Assembly (NCBI RefSeq): GCF_036226685.1
Contig: NZ_CP109009.1
Coordinates: forward strand, 6,413,501-6,477,500
From: Streptomyces sp. NBC_00690
GTDB taxonomy: Bacteria; Actinomycetota; Actinomycetes; Streptomycetales; Streptomycetaceae
DNA: 64,000 bases
Direction of reading: 5' to 3'
Part shown: piece after piece, positions 51,520-60,785 of the stretch
Position numbering within the stretch: position 1 is the first letter of the stretch
Layout: each line of letters starts with the position of its first letter
Position numbers and translations under genes: made by a program
Notes under the pieces: model-generated
What the model was told of the DNA's origin: nothing
What the model saw: only the letters and a program-made list of their open reading frames with translations
Databases searched by the model: none

Positions 51520-51801
51520 TCAGACCGTCTCGGGAAGCTCGTCCAGGCCCTCGGCCACCAGCTTCGCCAGTCGGTCGAGCGCTTCGTCAGCGCCGGGTGC
51601 GTCGGAAGCGAGGACGATCTCCTCGCCGCCCTGCGCGCCCAGCCCGAGGACGGCGAGCATGGAGGCGGCATTGACCGGGGTGTCATCGACCTTGGCGATC
51701 GTCACGGGGACGCCGGAGGCCGTGGCGGCACGGACGAAGATGGAGGCGGGACGGGCGTGAAGGCCCTCGGCCCAGCCGACGTTGACGCGGCGCTCAGCCA
51801 T
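51520..51801 (-). CDS. ptsH: Phosphocarrier protein HPr
   Basis: A 93-residue HPr, the phosphotransfer protein of the PEP:sugar phosphotransferase system, accepting phosphate from enzyme I and passing it to EIIA. Active His15 is in EGLHARPA. A regulatory-site-like Ser47 lies in NAASMLAVLGLGA, although actinobacteria usually lack HPr kinase. ATG 51801 gives the standard length. A DasR-type operator lies 23-38 bp upstream of the start, fitting the known DasR control of pts genes by N-acetylglucosamine metabolites. Confidence 0.97.
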   Translation of the reverse strand: MAERRVNVGWAEGLHARPASIFVRAATASGVPVTIAKVDDTPVNAASMLAVLGLGAQGGEEIVLASDAPGADEALDRLAKLVAEGLDELPETV

Positions 51802-51823
51802 GGTGTTGCCCTTCGAATTCAAC

Positions 51824-51839
51824 GGTTGTCTAGACCAGT
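51824..51839. promoter_or_regulatory. DasR (dre) operator of ptsH
   Basis: GGTTGTCTAGACCAGT matches the dre consensus ACTGGTCTAGACCAGT at 13 of 16 positions, with a single mismatch in the TGGTCTAGACCA core. It sits just upstream of ptsH, where DasR control is established in Streptomyces. Confidence 0.8.
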
Positions 51840-52168
51840 CTCTCACGCTGGTCCCTCCGGGAGCCGGCATCCCGACCTGTGGCGCGTGCCCCCAGGTCAG
51901 CGGCACAGGGCGGGATAAATCCCGTTCATTCGCACTGCTCAGCGCCTCCTGAATGTTGATCTTCCACAACTGCGGGGAGCCTCCCCTCGCTGGGCGAATC
52001 CACGACCGGGCCCCGACGTGCGCGCCGCCACCGCCCTTCGGCTCTTCGCAGGTGGGGCATCGCCCGCCCCGGGCCGGATGCCTCCCGGTCGCGCACCCCC
52101 GACGGTCCGCCCCCGCGGACTGTGCCGGGTAGCCCTCACGATCGGTCGGCGCGCTTTAGGCTTTCGGC
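51840..52168. other. Intergenic region between ptsH and the acetyltransferase gene
   Basis: About 330 bp between divergent genes with no coding signal. The left part holds the ptsH promoter; I see nothing else specific. Confidence 0.4.
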
Positions 52169-55105
52169 ATGCAGACCACGCCCGAGCACGCGTACCCCGA
52201 TCACTGGGAAGCGGATGTGGTGCTGCGTGATGGCGCCACAGCGCGCATCAGACCCATCACCACCGAGGACGCGGACCGTTTGGTCAGCTTCTACGAACAG
52301 GTCTCGGACGAGTCCAAGTACTACCGTTTCTTCGCGCCCTACCCCCGGCTCTCCGCCAAGGACGTCCACCGGTTCACCCACCACGACTACGTGGACCGGG
52401 TGGGGCTCGCCGTCACCGTCGGCGGCGAGTTCATCGCCACCGTCCGCTACGACCGCATCGACTCCCGGGGCCGGCCCGCCAGCGCTCCCGCGGATGAGGC
52501 GGAGGTCGCGTTCCTGGTCCAGGACGCCCACCAGGGTCGAGGTGTGGCCTCCGCCCTGCTGGAGCACATCGCGGCGGTGGCCCGGGAGCGGGGGGTACGC
52601 CGTTTCGCGGCGGAGGTGCTTCCCGCCAACGCCAAGATGATCAAGGTGTTCCGGGATGCGGGCTACACCCAGAAGCGCAGCTTCGAGGACGGGTCCGTCC
52701 ATCTGACCCTCGACCTCGAACCGACCGCCGAGTCCCTGGCCGTGCAGCGGGCGCGTGAACAACGGGCTGAGGCACGCTCCGTCCAGCGGCTGCTCGCACC
52801 CGGTTCGGTCGTCGTGATCGGCACCGGACGGTCGATCGGCGGGGTGGGCCGGGCGGTCCTGCGCAATCTCATCGGCTCCGGATACACCGGCCGTACCTAT
52901 GCCGTGAACCGTTCCTTCCCTCCCGACCAGCGCGACGTCGACGGTGTTCCGGCCTTCCGATCCGTCGCGGAGATCGCCGCCGAGACCACCGAGGGCGTCG
53001 ATCTGGCCGTCGTCGCGGTGCCCGCCGAACACGTACCGGACGTGGTCGCCGACTGCGGCGAGAACGGGGTGCGCGGGCTGATCGTGGTCTCCGCGGGATA
53101 TGCCGAGAGCGGGCCGGAGGGACGGGATCGCCAACGCGATCTCGTACGACAGGCCCGCTCCTACGGCATGCGGATCATCGGGCCCAACTCCTTCGGCATC
53201 ATCAGCACCGCAGAAGCCGTCCGTCTCAACGCCTCGCTCGCGCCCCACTCTCCGGCGCCGGGCCGCATCGGTCTGTTCACCCAGTCCGGCGCGATCGGCA
53301 TGGCCCTGCTGTCGGGGCTCCACCGCCGCGGCGCCGGCCTCTCCACCTTCATCTCCTCCGGCAACCGTGCGGACGTGTCCGGGAACGACTTCCTCCAGTA
53401 CTGGTACGAGGACCCCGAGACCGATGTCGTCCTGCTGTACCTCGAATCGATCGGCAACCCGCGCAAGTTCACCCGGCTTGCCCGGCGCACCGCGGCGGTC
53501 AAACCCGTCGTGGTCGTCAAGGGGGCTCGCCACAGCGGCAGCGAGCCGCCCGGTCACGCCGTCCCCGTCACCCGCATTCCCGACGCGGCCGTCGGCGCGC
53601 TGCTGCGCCAGGCGGGCGTGCTCCGCGTCGACACCGTCACCGAACTCGTCGACGCCGGCCTTCTCCTGGCCGGCCAACCGCTGCCCGCAGGTCCCAGGAT
53701 CGCGATCCTGGGCAACTCGGAATCCCTTGGACTGCTGACCTACGACGCCTGCCTGACCGAAGGACTGCGCCCCCTGCCACCGCTCGACCTGACCACCGAC
53801 GCCACCCCGGCCGACTTCGGGGCGGCGCTCACCCGGGCCCTCGCGGACGACGGCTGCGACGCGGTCGTGGTGACGGCGATCCCCTGGGTGGGGGACGACG
53901 GCGATCTTCGGGCAGGCGACGCCGAGGTCCTGGCCGCGGCCCTGAGTGAGGCGGCGGCTTCCGCCCCAGCGAAGCCGGTGGCCGTGGTCCATGTGGAACT
54001 CGGCGGTCTCTCCTCGGCACTGGCCGCGCTCCAGCCGCGCGCCACCGGCCGTCGGAGCGCGTCCGGTGGGACGGTCGGTGCTCCGGAAACCGTCCACCAG
54101 CCCGGGACCAGTGATGAGCGCTCCACGCCGACCGCTGGCACGGCCCACCCGGGTGGACAGGTCCCTGCCACGGGTGCCCCGGTCCCCACGAAGCACGAGA
54201 CCGTGGTCGAAGGCTCGGGCGCGCCCGAGCCCGGGCGCCGCATCCCCACCTATCCGGCCGCCGAGCGTGCCGTCCGGGCCCTGTCCCAAGCCGTTTCCTA
54301 CGCCCGCTGGCGACGGGACGCGGCCGAGCCGGGGAAGGTCCCGGCGTACGACGACATCGACGAGAGCGGTGCCGCCGCGCAGATCCACGACCTGCTCGGG
54401 GATGTGGAGGACGCCCAGGCGGCCACGCTCCCGGCCGCCGAGGCCCACCGGCTGCTCGCGCGCTACGGGATCGAGGTGCGGAGCGCGCTGGCCGCACCCG
54501 GCCCCGACGAAGCAGTCGCCGCGGCCGAGGAGCTGGGGTATCCGGTGGCGCTGAAGACCACCGCCCCCCATCTGCGGCATCGCCCCGATCTCGGTGGTGT
54601 GCGTCTCGACCTCGCGAACGAGACCCAGCTGCGGCAGGCGTACGGGGAGCTCACCGCCCTGCTCGGAAAGCCCGTCGAGCTGCAACCCGTCGTCCAGGCG
54701 ATGGCCCCCCGGGGCGTGGACACGGTCGTTCGTGCGGTCATCGATCCCGCCGTGGGCGCCGTGCTCTCGTTCGGGCTCGCCGGTGCTGCTTCCGAGCTGC
54801 TCGGCGACACCTCGCACCGATTGGTCCCCGTCACCGACCGCGATGCCGCCGAGCTGATCAGAGCAATCCGGACTGCTCCGCTCCTCTTCGGTTGGCGCGG
54901 CTCGGCGCCGGTGGACACCGCGGCCCTGGAACAGCTGCTGTTGCGCGTATCACGTTTGGTCGACGATCACCCGGAAGTAGTCGGAATCAGTCTTGAACCC
55001 GTCGTTGTGGCTCAGCATGGCCTCTCCGTGCTCGGTGCATCCGTGCGACTCGCACCGCCCGCCGCCTTCACTGACCTGGGCCCACGTCGACTCCCGAGCT
55101 ACTGA
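52169..55105 (+). CDS. Pat-like protein: GNAT plus NDP-forming acyl-CoA synthetase-like domains
   Basis: A 978-residue cytoplasmic protein. Residues ~20-175 are a GNAT domain (acetyl-CoA loop QDAHQGRGVASALLEH). Residues ~205-300 are a CoA-binding domain (GSVVVIGTGRSIGGVGRAVL), ~320-560 a succinyl-CoA-synthetase-like alpha region, a poorly conserved Pro/Gly linker at ~620-700, and ~740-970 an ATP-grasp-like domain. Such proteins acetylate lysines of acetyl-CoA synthetase and other enzymes. Here the GNAT domain is N-terminal, the reverse of E. coli PatZ. Start ATG 52169. Monocistronic. Confidence 0.87.
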   Translation: MQTTPEHAYPDHWEADVVLRDGATARIRPITTEDADRLVSFYEQVSDESKYYRFFAPYPRLSAKDVHRFTHHDYVDRVGLAVTVGGEFIATVRYDRIDSRGRPASAPADEAEVAFLVQDAHQGRGVASALLEHIAAVARERGVRRFAAEVLPANAKMIKVFRDAGYTQKRSFEDGSVHLTLDLEPTAESLAVQRAREQRAEARSVQRLLAPGSVVVIGTGRSIGGVGRAVLRNLIGSGYTGRTYAVNRSFPPDQRDVDGVPAFRSVAEIAAETTEGVDLAVVAVPAEHVPDVVADCGENGVRGLIVVSAGYAESGPEGRDRQRDLVRQARSYGMRIIGPNSFGIISTAEAVRLNASLAPHSPAPGRIGLFTQSGAIGMALLSGLHRRGAGLSTFISSGNRADVSGNDFLQYWYEDPETDVVLLYLESIGNPRKFTRLARRTAAVKPVVVVKGARHSGSEPPGHAVPVTRIPDAAVGALLRQAGVLRVDTVTELVDAGLLLAGQPLPAGPRIAILGNSESLGLLTYDACLTEGLRPLPPLDLTTDATPADFGAALTRALADDGCDAVVVTAIPWVGDDGDLRAGDAEVLAAALSEAAASAPAKPVAVVHVELGGLSSALAALQPRATGRRSASGGTVGAPETVHQPGTSDERSTPTAGTAHPGGQVPATGAPVPTKHETVVEGSGAPEPGRRIPTYPAAERAVRALSQAVSYARWRRDAAEPGKVPAYDDIDESGAAAQIHDLLGDVEDAQAATLPAAEAHRLLARYGIEVRSALAAPGPDEAVAAAEELGYPVALKTTAPHLRHRPDLGGVRLDLANETQLRQAYGELTALLGKPVELQPVVQAMAPRGVDTVVRAVIDPAVGAVLSFGLAGAASELLGDTSHRLVPVTDRDAAELIRAIRTAPLLFGWRGSAPVDTAALEQLLLRVSRLVDDHPEVVGISLEPVVVAQHGLSVLGASVRLAPPAAFTDLGPRRLPSY

Positions 55106-55151
55106 GCGGACTGAACGCTTGACCCCCCACTGGCCCCGTAGGATGGACCGC

Positions 55152-55766
55152 ATGGCGAAGACCGGTACGACGACCCAGGGGCTGCGCGCGGCGATCGAGC
55201 GCAGCGGCTACTACCCGGCTCTCGTGGCCGAGGCGGTGGAAGCCGCCGTCGGCGGCGAGCAGATCGGTTCGTACCTGGTGCACCAGGAGACCACCTTCGA
55301 CGCCAACGAAGTACGGCGTCATGTCACCGTCCTCGTCCTGACGAGCCATCGCTTCATCGTGAGCCACACCGATGAACAGACGGCCGACTCCAGTTCCCCC
55401 ACGCCCTACGCCACGACCTCGACCGAGTCCGTGAAACTCGATCGGATCTCCTCGGTCGTGGTCAGCCGGGTGGTGGCGAACCCCGAGTCCTACACCCCAG
55501 GCACCCTGCCGCGCGAGGTCGTCCTGACCATCGGCTGGGGCGCGGTCGCCCGACTCGACCTGGAGCCCGCCGCCTGCGGCGACCCCAACTGCGAAGCTGA
55601 CCACGGCTACACCGGCAACTCCACCGCCGATGACTTGAGCCTGCGCGTCAGCGAAGCGGGCGACGGCCCCGACACCGTCCGACAGACGCTGGTCTTCGCC
55701 CAGGCCCTGTCCGAGGCGACCGCGGCCACGGCGTCCGCACCCTCCGGCCGGGCGACCGGTCGCTGA
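55152..55766 (+). CDS. DUF5998 family protein
   Basis: A 204-residue cytoplasmic protein of an actinobacterial family of unknown function. Conserved segments are GLRAAIERSGYYPALVAEAVE at the start, SYLVHQETTFDANEVRRHVTVLVLTSHRFIVSHTDE, and a CGDPNCEADHGYTG motif that could bind metal (Cys-x4-Cys-x3-DH). ATG 55152 was selected on AGGA spacing; ATG 55143 is 3 codons earlier. The stop overlaps the next ATG by one base (TGATG), indicating coupled translation with the phosphodiesterase-type gene. Confidence 0.8.
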   Translation: MAKTGTTTQGLRAAIERSGYYPALVAEAVEAAVGGEQIGSYLVHQETTFDANEVRRHVTVLVLTSHRFIVSHTDEQTADSSSPTPYATTSTESVKLDRISSVVVSRVVANPESYTPGTLPREVVLTIGWGAVARLDLEPAACGDPNCEADHGYTGNSTADDLSLRVSEAGDGPDTVRQTLVFAQALSEATAATASAPSGRATGR

Positions 55767-56968
55767 TGGTGCAGCACACGCCCCAAGCGGTCTGGCCCGA
55801 CGATCCGACGCCGCTCGCCATCGACACGGCACCCGTACCCGCGTACGGCCGTGGATCGCTCGCCGATCTCCTCCCCACTCTCGTCGCAGGTCAAGGCGTC
55901 CCCGGGTACTCCCGGCTCATGGGAGAGCTCGCCCCGGCCGACCGCAACTGCGTCTTCTTGATCGACGGCCTCGGTTGGCAGCAGATCAAGGACCACCCGG
56001 ACGAAGCGCCGTATCTCACCTCGCTGCTCGCCAGCTCGCGAGGTGCCACCGGGCAGCCCATCACCGTCGGCTTCCCGGCGACCACGGCGACGTCCCTCGC
56101 CTCGGTCGGCACCGGTCTCGCGCCCGGCCAGCACGGTCTGCCCGGCTACACGGTCCGGGACCCCGAGAGCGGCCGGCTGATGAACCAGTTGCGCTGGAAG
56201 CCGTACACCGATCCGCGCAGCTGGCAGCCGTACCCCACCGTCTTCCAGCGCGCTCACGAGGCCGGTGTGCACACCGCGCAGGTCTCGTCCCCCATATTCG
56301 AGCACACGCCGCTCACCGAGATCGCCCTCAGCGGCGGCACGTTCCACGGCCGGCTCAGCGGCGAGGAACGCATGGATCTGGCAGCCGAGCAGTTGGGTGC
56401 CGCCGATCGCTCGCTGGTCTACACCTACTACAGCGAAGTCGACGGCAAGGGGCATCGCTTCGGCATCGAATCCGATGCCTGGCGCGGCCAACTGATGTAC
56501 GTCGACCGGCTGGTCCAGCGGCTGGCCGAGCAACTGCCCCCGCGGTCGGCGCTCTACGTCACCGCCGACCACGGCATGATCGACATTCCCTTCGACGAGG
56601 AGTCGCGGATCGACTTCGACGAGGACTGGGAGTTGCGCGCCGGTGTCGCACTCCTGGGCGGCGAGGGACGAGCCCGTCATGTGTACGCGGTTCCCGGAGC
56701 CCAGTCCGACGTCCTGGCCGTCTGGCGTGAGGTACTCGGCGACCGCTTCTGGGTCGCGAGTCGTGAAGAGGCCGTGACGGCAGGCTGGTTCGGGCCTTCG
56801 GTCGACGAGCGGGTGATCGGGCGCATCGGCGATGTGGTGGCCGCGGCCTGCACCGATGTGGCGATCACTGCATCCATCAACGAGCCGAACGAGTCGGCGA
56901 TGGTGGGGATGCACGGTTCGATGACCGCCACCGAACAACTGGTGCCCCTGCTCGAAGTCCGCACCTGA
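55766..56968 (+). CDS. Nucleotide pyrophosphatase/alkaline-phosphatase superfamily protein
   Basis: A 400-residue member of the alkaline phosphatase superfamily (type I phosphodiesterase/nucleotide pyrophosphatase). Two-metal motifs are visible: an Asp in CVFLIDGLGW near residue 55, the nucleophile Thr/Ser in FPATTATSLASVGTGL near 112, the Asp/His site in YTYYSEVDGKGHRFG near 220 and the second Asp-His in VTADHGM near 270. No signal peptide is visible, so it acts in the cytoplasm. Substrate unknown. Coupled to DUF5998. Confidence 0.88.
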   Translation: MVQHTPQAVWPDDPTPLAIDTAPVPAYGRGSLADLLPTLVAGQGVPGYSRLMGELAPADRNCVFLIDGLGWQQIKDHPDEAPYLTSLLASSRGATGQPITVGFPATTATSLASVGTGLAPGQHGLPGYTVRDPESGRLMNQLRWKPYTDPRSWQPYPTVFQRAHEAGVHTAQVSSPIFEHTPLTEIALSGGTFHGRLSGEERMDLAAEQLGAADRSLVYTYYSEVDGKGHRFGIESDAWRGQLMYVDRLVQRLAEQLPPRSALYVTADHGMIDIPFDEESRIDFDEDWELRAGVALLGGEGRARHVYAVPGAQSDVLAVWREVLGDRFWVASREEAVTAGWFGPSVDERVIGRIGDVVAAACTDVAITASINEPNESAMVGMHGSMTATEQLVPLLEVRT

Positions 56969-57052
56969 CGCCTTACCCGATCCCGTACGTTCTCATCGCA
57001 CCACCCACGATGTGTCCATCACCCCACAGACCTGAAAGGTCCTCACTCCGCC

Positions 57053-57790
57053 ATGCCCGAGCTGGTGTTCTTCTCCGGAACCATGGACTGCGGAAAGTCC
57101 ACCCTGGCTCTGCAGATCGAGCACAACCGTTCGGCGCGCGGTCTCCAGGGCGTGATCTTCACCCGGGACGACCGTGCCGGTGAGGGGAAGCTCTCCTCCC
57201 GGCTCGGACTGGTCACCGATGCGGTGGAGGCCGCCGAGGGGTTCGACCTCTACGGCCACCTCGTCGACCGGCTCTCCCAGGGCGGACGTTGCGACTACGT
57301 CATCGCCGACGAGGCACAGTTCTTCGCGCCGGAGCAGATCGACCAACTGGCCCGGGTGGTGGACGACCTGGAGTTGGACGTCTTCGCCTTCGGTATCACG
57401 ACCGACTTCCGCTCCAAGCTCTTCCCCGGCTCCCAACGCCTGGTGGAACTCGCCGACCGTATTGAGGTCCTCCAGGTGGAAGCCCTGTGCTGGTGCGGAG
57501 CCAGGGCCACGCACAACGCCCGTACGGTCGGTGGGCTGATGGTGGTCGAAGGCGCGCTGGTGGTGATCGGAGATGTCAACGCCGACGGGATGGCCGGAGA
57601 GGTCGGCTACGAGGTGTTGTGCCGACGCCACCACCGACGTCGGATGACGGCCGCCAGCGCCCGGGCTGCGGCGCTCTCCCCGGACGTCCTGCCCGTGGAC
57701 ACCGGCCCGGCGTCCACACACTCCGTCGTGGCGTCCACCGAACCGGTCACCGGGGCCGAGCAGCGGGACGCCACCGCCGGACACCGCTGA
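57053..57790 (+). CDS. tdk: Thymidine kinase
   Basis: A 245-residue type II (TK1-like) thymidine kinase that phosphorylates thymidine for salvage. P-loop GTMDCGKST at ~8-16, Walker B/catalytic Glu in IADEAQFF, the zinc site in CWCGARATHNAR with CRRHHRRRM, and the lasso region ending in EVGYEVL. The last ~40 residues form a variable Pro/Thr/Ala tail beyond the usual domain end. ATG 57053. Its stop codon lies inside a 10-bp tandem repeat. Confidence 0.95.
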   Translation: MPELVFFSGTMDCGKSTLALQIEHNRSARGLQGVIFTRDDRAGEGKLSSRLGLVTDAVEAAEGFDLYGHLVDRLSQGGRCDYVIADEAQFFAPEQIDQLARVVDDLELDVFAFGITTDFRSKLFPGSQRLVELADRIEVLQVEALCWCGARATHNARTVGGLMVVEGALVVIGDVNADGMAGEVGYEVLCRRHHRRRMTAASARAAALSPDVLPVDTGPASTHSVVASTEPVTGAEQRDATAGHR

Positions 57791-57821
57791 TCACCGCTGA
57801 TCACCCCTGATCACCGCTGGG
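57782..57821. repeat. 10-bp tandem repeat overlapping the tdk stop
   Basis: CACCGCTGAT is present four times from 57782, the third copy with one change and the last ending TGG. The tdk TGA (57788-57790) is in the first copy, so unit changes would not lengthen the protein. Confidence 0.8.
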
Positions 57822-57846
57822 TCGAGCGCATCGCGCCGCGCACCCC

Positions 57847-57889
57847 GGGTCGGTTCCGAAGGCGTTTCACACCGCCCCGGAACCGACCC
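57847..57889. terminator. Bidirectional terminator (tdk / VOC gene)
   Basis: GGGTCGGTTCCG pairs with CGGAACCGACCC (12 bp), and an inner GGCG/CGCC pairing follows after a short asymmetric loop. The position between convergent genes supports termination in both directions. Confidence 0.75.
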
Positions 57890-57949
57890 TTGAGCTTCAC
57901 TCACCCGCAGACCCGGCCGCACCGCGTGCCGTCGATCTACGGCACGGCG

Positions 57950-58750
57950 TCAGGGCCGCAGCCGTACGAGGGTGAACACGGCACCCTCGGGGTCGGACAC
58001 GGTGGCCGTGCGGCCGTGCGGACCGTCCCAGGGTGGAGTGATCACATGCCCGCCCAGCTCGATCACCTGGGAGGCACTGCGATCGGTGTCCTCGACCTGG
58101 AAGTACGTCATCCAGGCGGTACCGCGGCGCCGCGACAGGGTGCGGCCCACTCCGTGCAACGCTGCAACGGCTCGGCCGTCCAGCAGCAGCGTCACATGAT
58201 CGTATTCCTCTTCCAGCGGGCTCCCCTCTTTCGGTTCGACGGATGTGTCCGTCCGGGTCTCGTAGCCGAAGACCGTCTCGTAGAACTTGCTCACCGACGT
58301 CGTCGTCGAGGTCAGCAACTCGTGCCAGACCGGGGTGCCGTGGGTGCCATGCAGCGAGATGCCGTGGTGGCTCGCCGGTTGCCAGAGACCGAACACCGCA
58401 CCCGCGGGATCGGTCACGATCGCCATCCGGCCGGCATCGGCTGCATCCAACGGGCCCACGCCCACGGTGCCACCGCTGCATCTGACCAACTCCGCGGTCG
58501 CGTCGGCGTCATCGGTCCACAGATAGGGCGTCCAGGCGATCGGCAGTTGACGGTCCGCGGGTAGCCGTCCGATGCCCGCGACCTCCTTGCCGTCGAGGAG
58601 CCCGCGCACATAGGGGCCGAGTTGGCCCGGCCCGGGGGCGAACTCCCATCCGAACAGCTCGCCGTAGAACATCTGGATCTCATCAAGGCCATGCACCATC
58701 AAGCTCACCCAGCAGGGTGTGCCAGGTGTGCGCCGAGTTGCCTCGGTCAT
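57950..58750 (-). CDS. VOC family protein, two glyoxalase-like domains
   Basis: A 266-residue cytoplasmic protein with two VOC (glyoxalase/bleomycin resistance) domains, residues ~10-125 and ~140-260. Each carries the beta-alpha-beta-beta-beta pattern, with FYGELFGW and FYETVFGY helices. Such tandem proteins bind small molecules or act as metal-dependent lyases; the substrate is unknown. ATG 58750 was chosen over GTG 58756 because GGAG lies 9 bp before it. The C-terminal SDPEGAVFTLVRLRP is typical. Divergent from the rhodanese gene. Confidence 0.85.
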   Translation of the reverse strand: MTEATRRTPGTPCWVSLMVHGLDEIQMFYGELFGWEFAPGPGQLGPYVRGLLDGKEVAGIGRLPADRQLPIAWTPYLWTDDADATAELVRCSGGTVGVGPLDAADAGRMAIVTDPAGAVFGLWQPASHHGISLHGTHGTPVWHELLTSTTTSVSKFYETVFGYETRTDTSVEPKEGSPLEEEYDHVTLLLDGRAVAALHGVGRTLSRRRGTAWMTYFQVEDTDRSASQVIELGGHVITPPWDGPHGRTATVSDPEGAVFTLVRLRP

Positions 58751-58975
58751 CGTCACTCTCTCCTCGGACCATCGTGGTGGCCGTACGGGGGGACGGGGTG
58801 CGCGCCGTCGTGTGGAAAGGGCGTGCGCCCCGAGCGAATGGTTCCATCCCCCGGCGCTCAGTGCGCCCTGGCCGCGCCGCTTTTGGCGGGTTGCCTCCCC
58901 AGCATGCCGGATTTGTCATTGCAGATCTGTTTCGGAGGCATTCTGCGGCGTCGGCGTTGAGCGAGGATGGCCGGC

Positions 58976-59802
58976 ATGAACCCCATCATCTCCGCCGCCG
59001 ATCTCGCCGCTGAACTGGCCGGCGAGCAGCCGCCCGTCCTCCTCGACGTCCGCTACCAGTTGGGGGTCCCCATGGTCGGGACGCCTACGACGCCGGGCAC
59101 ATCCCCGGTGCCGTCTTTATCGATCTGGACGCGGAACTGGCCTCCCCACCCGGGGTCGACGGCCGTCATCCCTTGCCCGATGTCGAAGCCTTCGGTGCGG
59201 CGATGCGGCGTGCCGGGGTCTCGGCTGGGACTCCGGTGGTCACCTATGACGCCGCGCAAGGATGGGGCGCGGCGCGGGCGTGGTGGCTGTTGCGGTGGGC
59301 CGGTCACCGGTCGGTGCGGGTGCTGGACGGCGGGCTCACCGCCTGGGAAGGCCCGTTGGAGAGCGAGACGCCCAAGCCGGCCGAGGGTGACTTCGTTCCC
59401 GAGCCCGGCGCGCTAACGCTGTTGACGGCGGATTCGGCCGCGGCACTGGCCCGCTCGGGGGTGCTCCTCGACGCCCGTGCCGCCGAGCGCTATCGGGGCG
59501 AAGTGGAGCCGATCGACCCCGTGGCGGGTCATATCCCCGGGGCGGTGTCCGCACCCACGTCCGAGAACGTGGACGAGCAGGGGCGTTTTCTGCCCGCTGC
59601 CCGGCTGGCCTCCCGCTTCGAGGCGCTCGGCGCCGAGGCCGGCGCGGAAGTCGGGGTCTATTGCGGCTCCGGGGTCTCCGGCGCGCACCAGGCGGTCGCT
59701 CTGGAGCTCGCCGGATTCACTCCTGCGCTGTACGCGGGGTCCTGGTCGCAGTGGACCCAGGATCCCGGACGGCCGGTGGCGACCGGGCCGGATCGAGGCT
59801 GA
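58976..59802 (+). pseudogene. Rhodanese-type sulfurtransferase with a single frameshift
   Basis: The two halves of a 3-mercaptopyruvate/thiosulfate sulfurtransferase lie in different frames. MNPIISAADLAAELAG...LLDVRYQLG reads from ATG 58976, and the rest (RDAYDAGHIPGAVFIDLDAEL onwards) continues in the next frame to 59802. The break is at a run of five G (59062-59066), where a sixth G would restore LGGPHGRDAYDAGHIPG and a ~275-residue protein. The C-terminal rhodanese domain has active Cys in VGVYCGSGVSG, so the intact enzyme would be active. Only one lesion is visible, so a sequencing or assembly error in a homopolymer is quite possible. Upstream GAGG lies 9 bp before ATG 58976. Confidence 0.8.
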
Positions 59803-59990
59803 GGCGGCAAGCCCGGGCGGTCGGGGTCGGCCGGGCGGATCGGTTGCCACCGGCCGTGCGGGTCGACGGGGGAGGGGTGCATCTCGGACCTATCACATGG
59901 TTATGAGATGGTCAGCTCAGTAGTGCAGCAATACCCCGAGTGCGCCGAAATCCGGCACGACCGTACGCAAGGAAAGGCACCGCCCCGGCC

Positions 59991-60347
59991 ATGGACCAGA
60001 GCTTCTCCGTGCACATCCCCGACGCTTCGCTCGACCCCGACCCGCTCGATCCCGGGCAGATCGTCTCCGGCACCCCCGAGGTCAGCGGCAAGCTCCTGTG
60101 GGAGTCGGCCGACGGCCGGCAGTTGCGCGGTATCTGGCAGATCACCCCCGGTGTGGTCACCGATGTCGAGGAGGAGGAACTCTTTGTCGTCGTCAGTGGC
60201 CGGGCCACGATCGACATCGAGGGCGGCCCCACCCTTGAGGTCGGGCCGGGTGACCTGGGGGTGCTGAGCCGGGGCGACCGTACGACCTGGACCGTCCACG
60301 AGACGCTCCGCAAGGCGTACGCGATCACCCTGCCGCCTAAGGACTGA
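59991..60347 (+). CDS. Cupin-domain protein (DUF861-like)
   Basis: A 118-residue single-domain cupin. The segment GIWQITPGVVTDVEEEELFVVVSGRATIDI and GPGDLGVLSRGDRTTWTVHETLRKAYAI are the two cupin motifs. The usual metal-binding His residues are replaced by an acidic set (EEEE) plus Thr/Trp, so metal use is uncertain. The family includes the EutQ/ureidoglycolate-related (S)-enzymes and many of unknown role. ATG 59991 gives the canonical start; AAGGAAAGG lies 13 bp upstream. Monocistronic. Confidence 0.8.
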   Translation: MDQSFSVHIPDASLDPDPLDPGQIVSGTPEVSGKLLWESADGRQLRGIWQITPGVVTDVEEEELFVVVSGRATIDIEGGPTLEVGPGDLGVLSRGDRTTWTVHETLRKAYAITLPPKD

Positions 60348-60785
60348 GCGCCCGCGGGGGATCACGAGACAGTCCTAGGGCTGCCCACCCCCTCGGCGTT
60401 CCCGTGCTTCTGCCCGCTCCCCGGTACGGCTCGCCGTGCCGGGGAGCGGCGCGTTCACCGGCCGATCAGTCGCCGGGGCGGGCCGAGCATCGCAGTGCCG
60501 ATACGGTCATCGAATCCCACGGCCGGGTGGGCGGCGAGGAGTCGAAGCGGCCGGTGGGGGTGTCTCGCTCGCGGACGGTTGGGCACACAGCCTCCTCCTG
60601 CGTGCCGCGTGCGTTCCTCGTACCCGTACGAGAGTGCCACGACAGGGCCCTGACGGGTGTCGATGCGGGTGCCGCCGACGCGGTGAAAGGTCCGGCCCGA
60701 GGTGCGGGAACAACGCGGTATGACTGCCTCGCGAGAGCTGACGATGTGTCAATAATGCTGCCGTTTCGGCCACTTGAGTCGAGAG
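60348..60785. other. Gap between cupin gene and iron-uptake gene
   Basis: It contains the terminator at 60414-60449 and otherwise no convincing gene; a plus-strand open stretch (60404-60814) has no domain and crosses the terminator and iron box. Confidence 0.5.
60414..60449 (+). terminator. Terminator after the cupin gene
   Basis: A 16-bp stem (60414-60429 with 60434-60449) containing one G-U pair, around a short TCG-type loop, 67 bp past the cupin stop. Confidence 0.65.
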
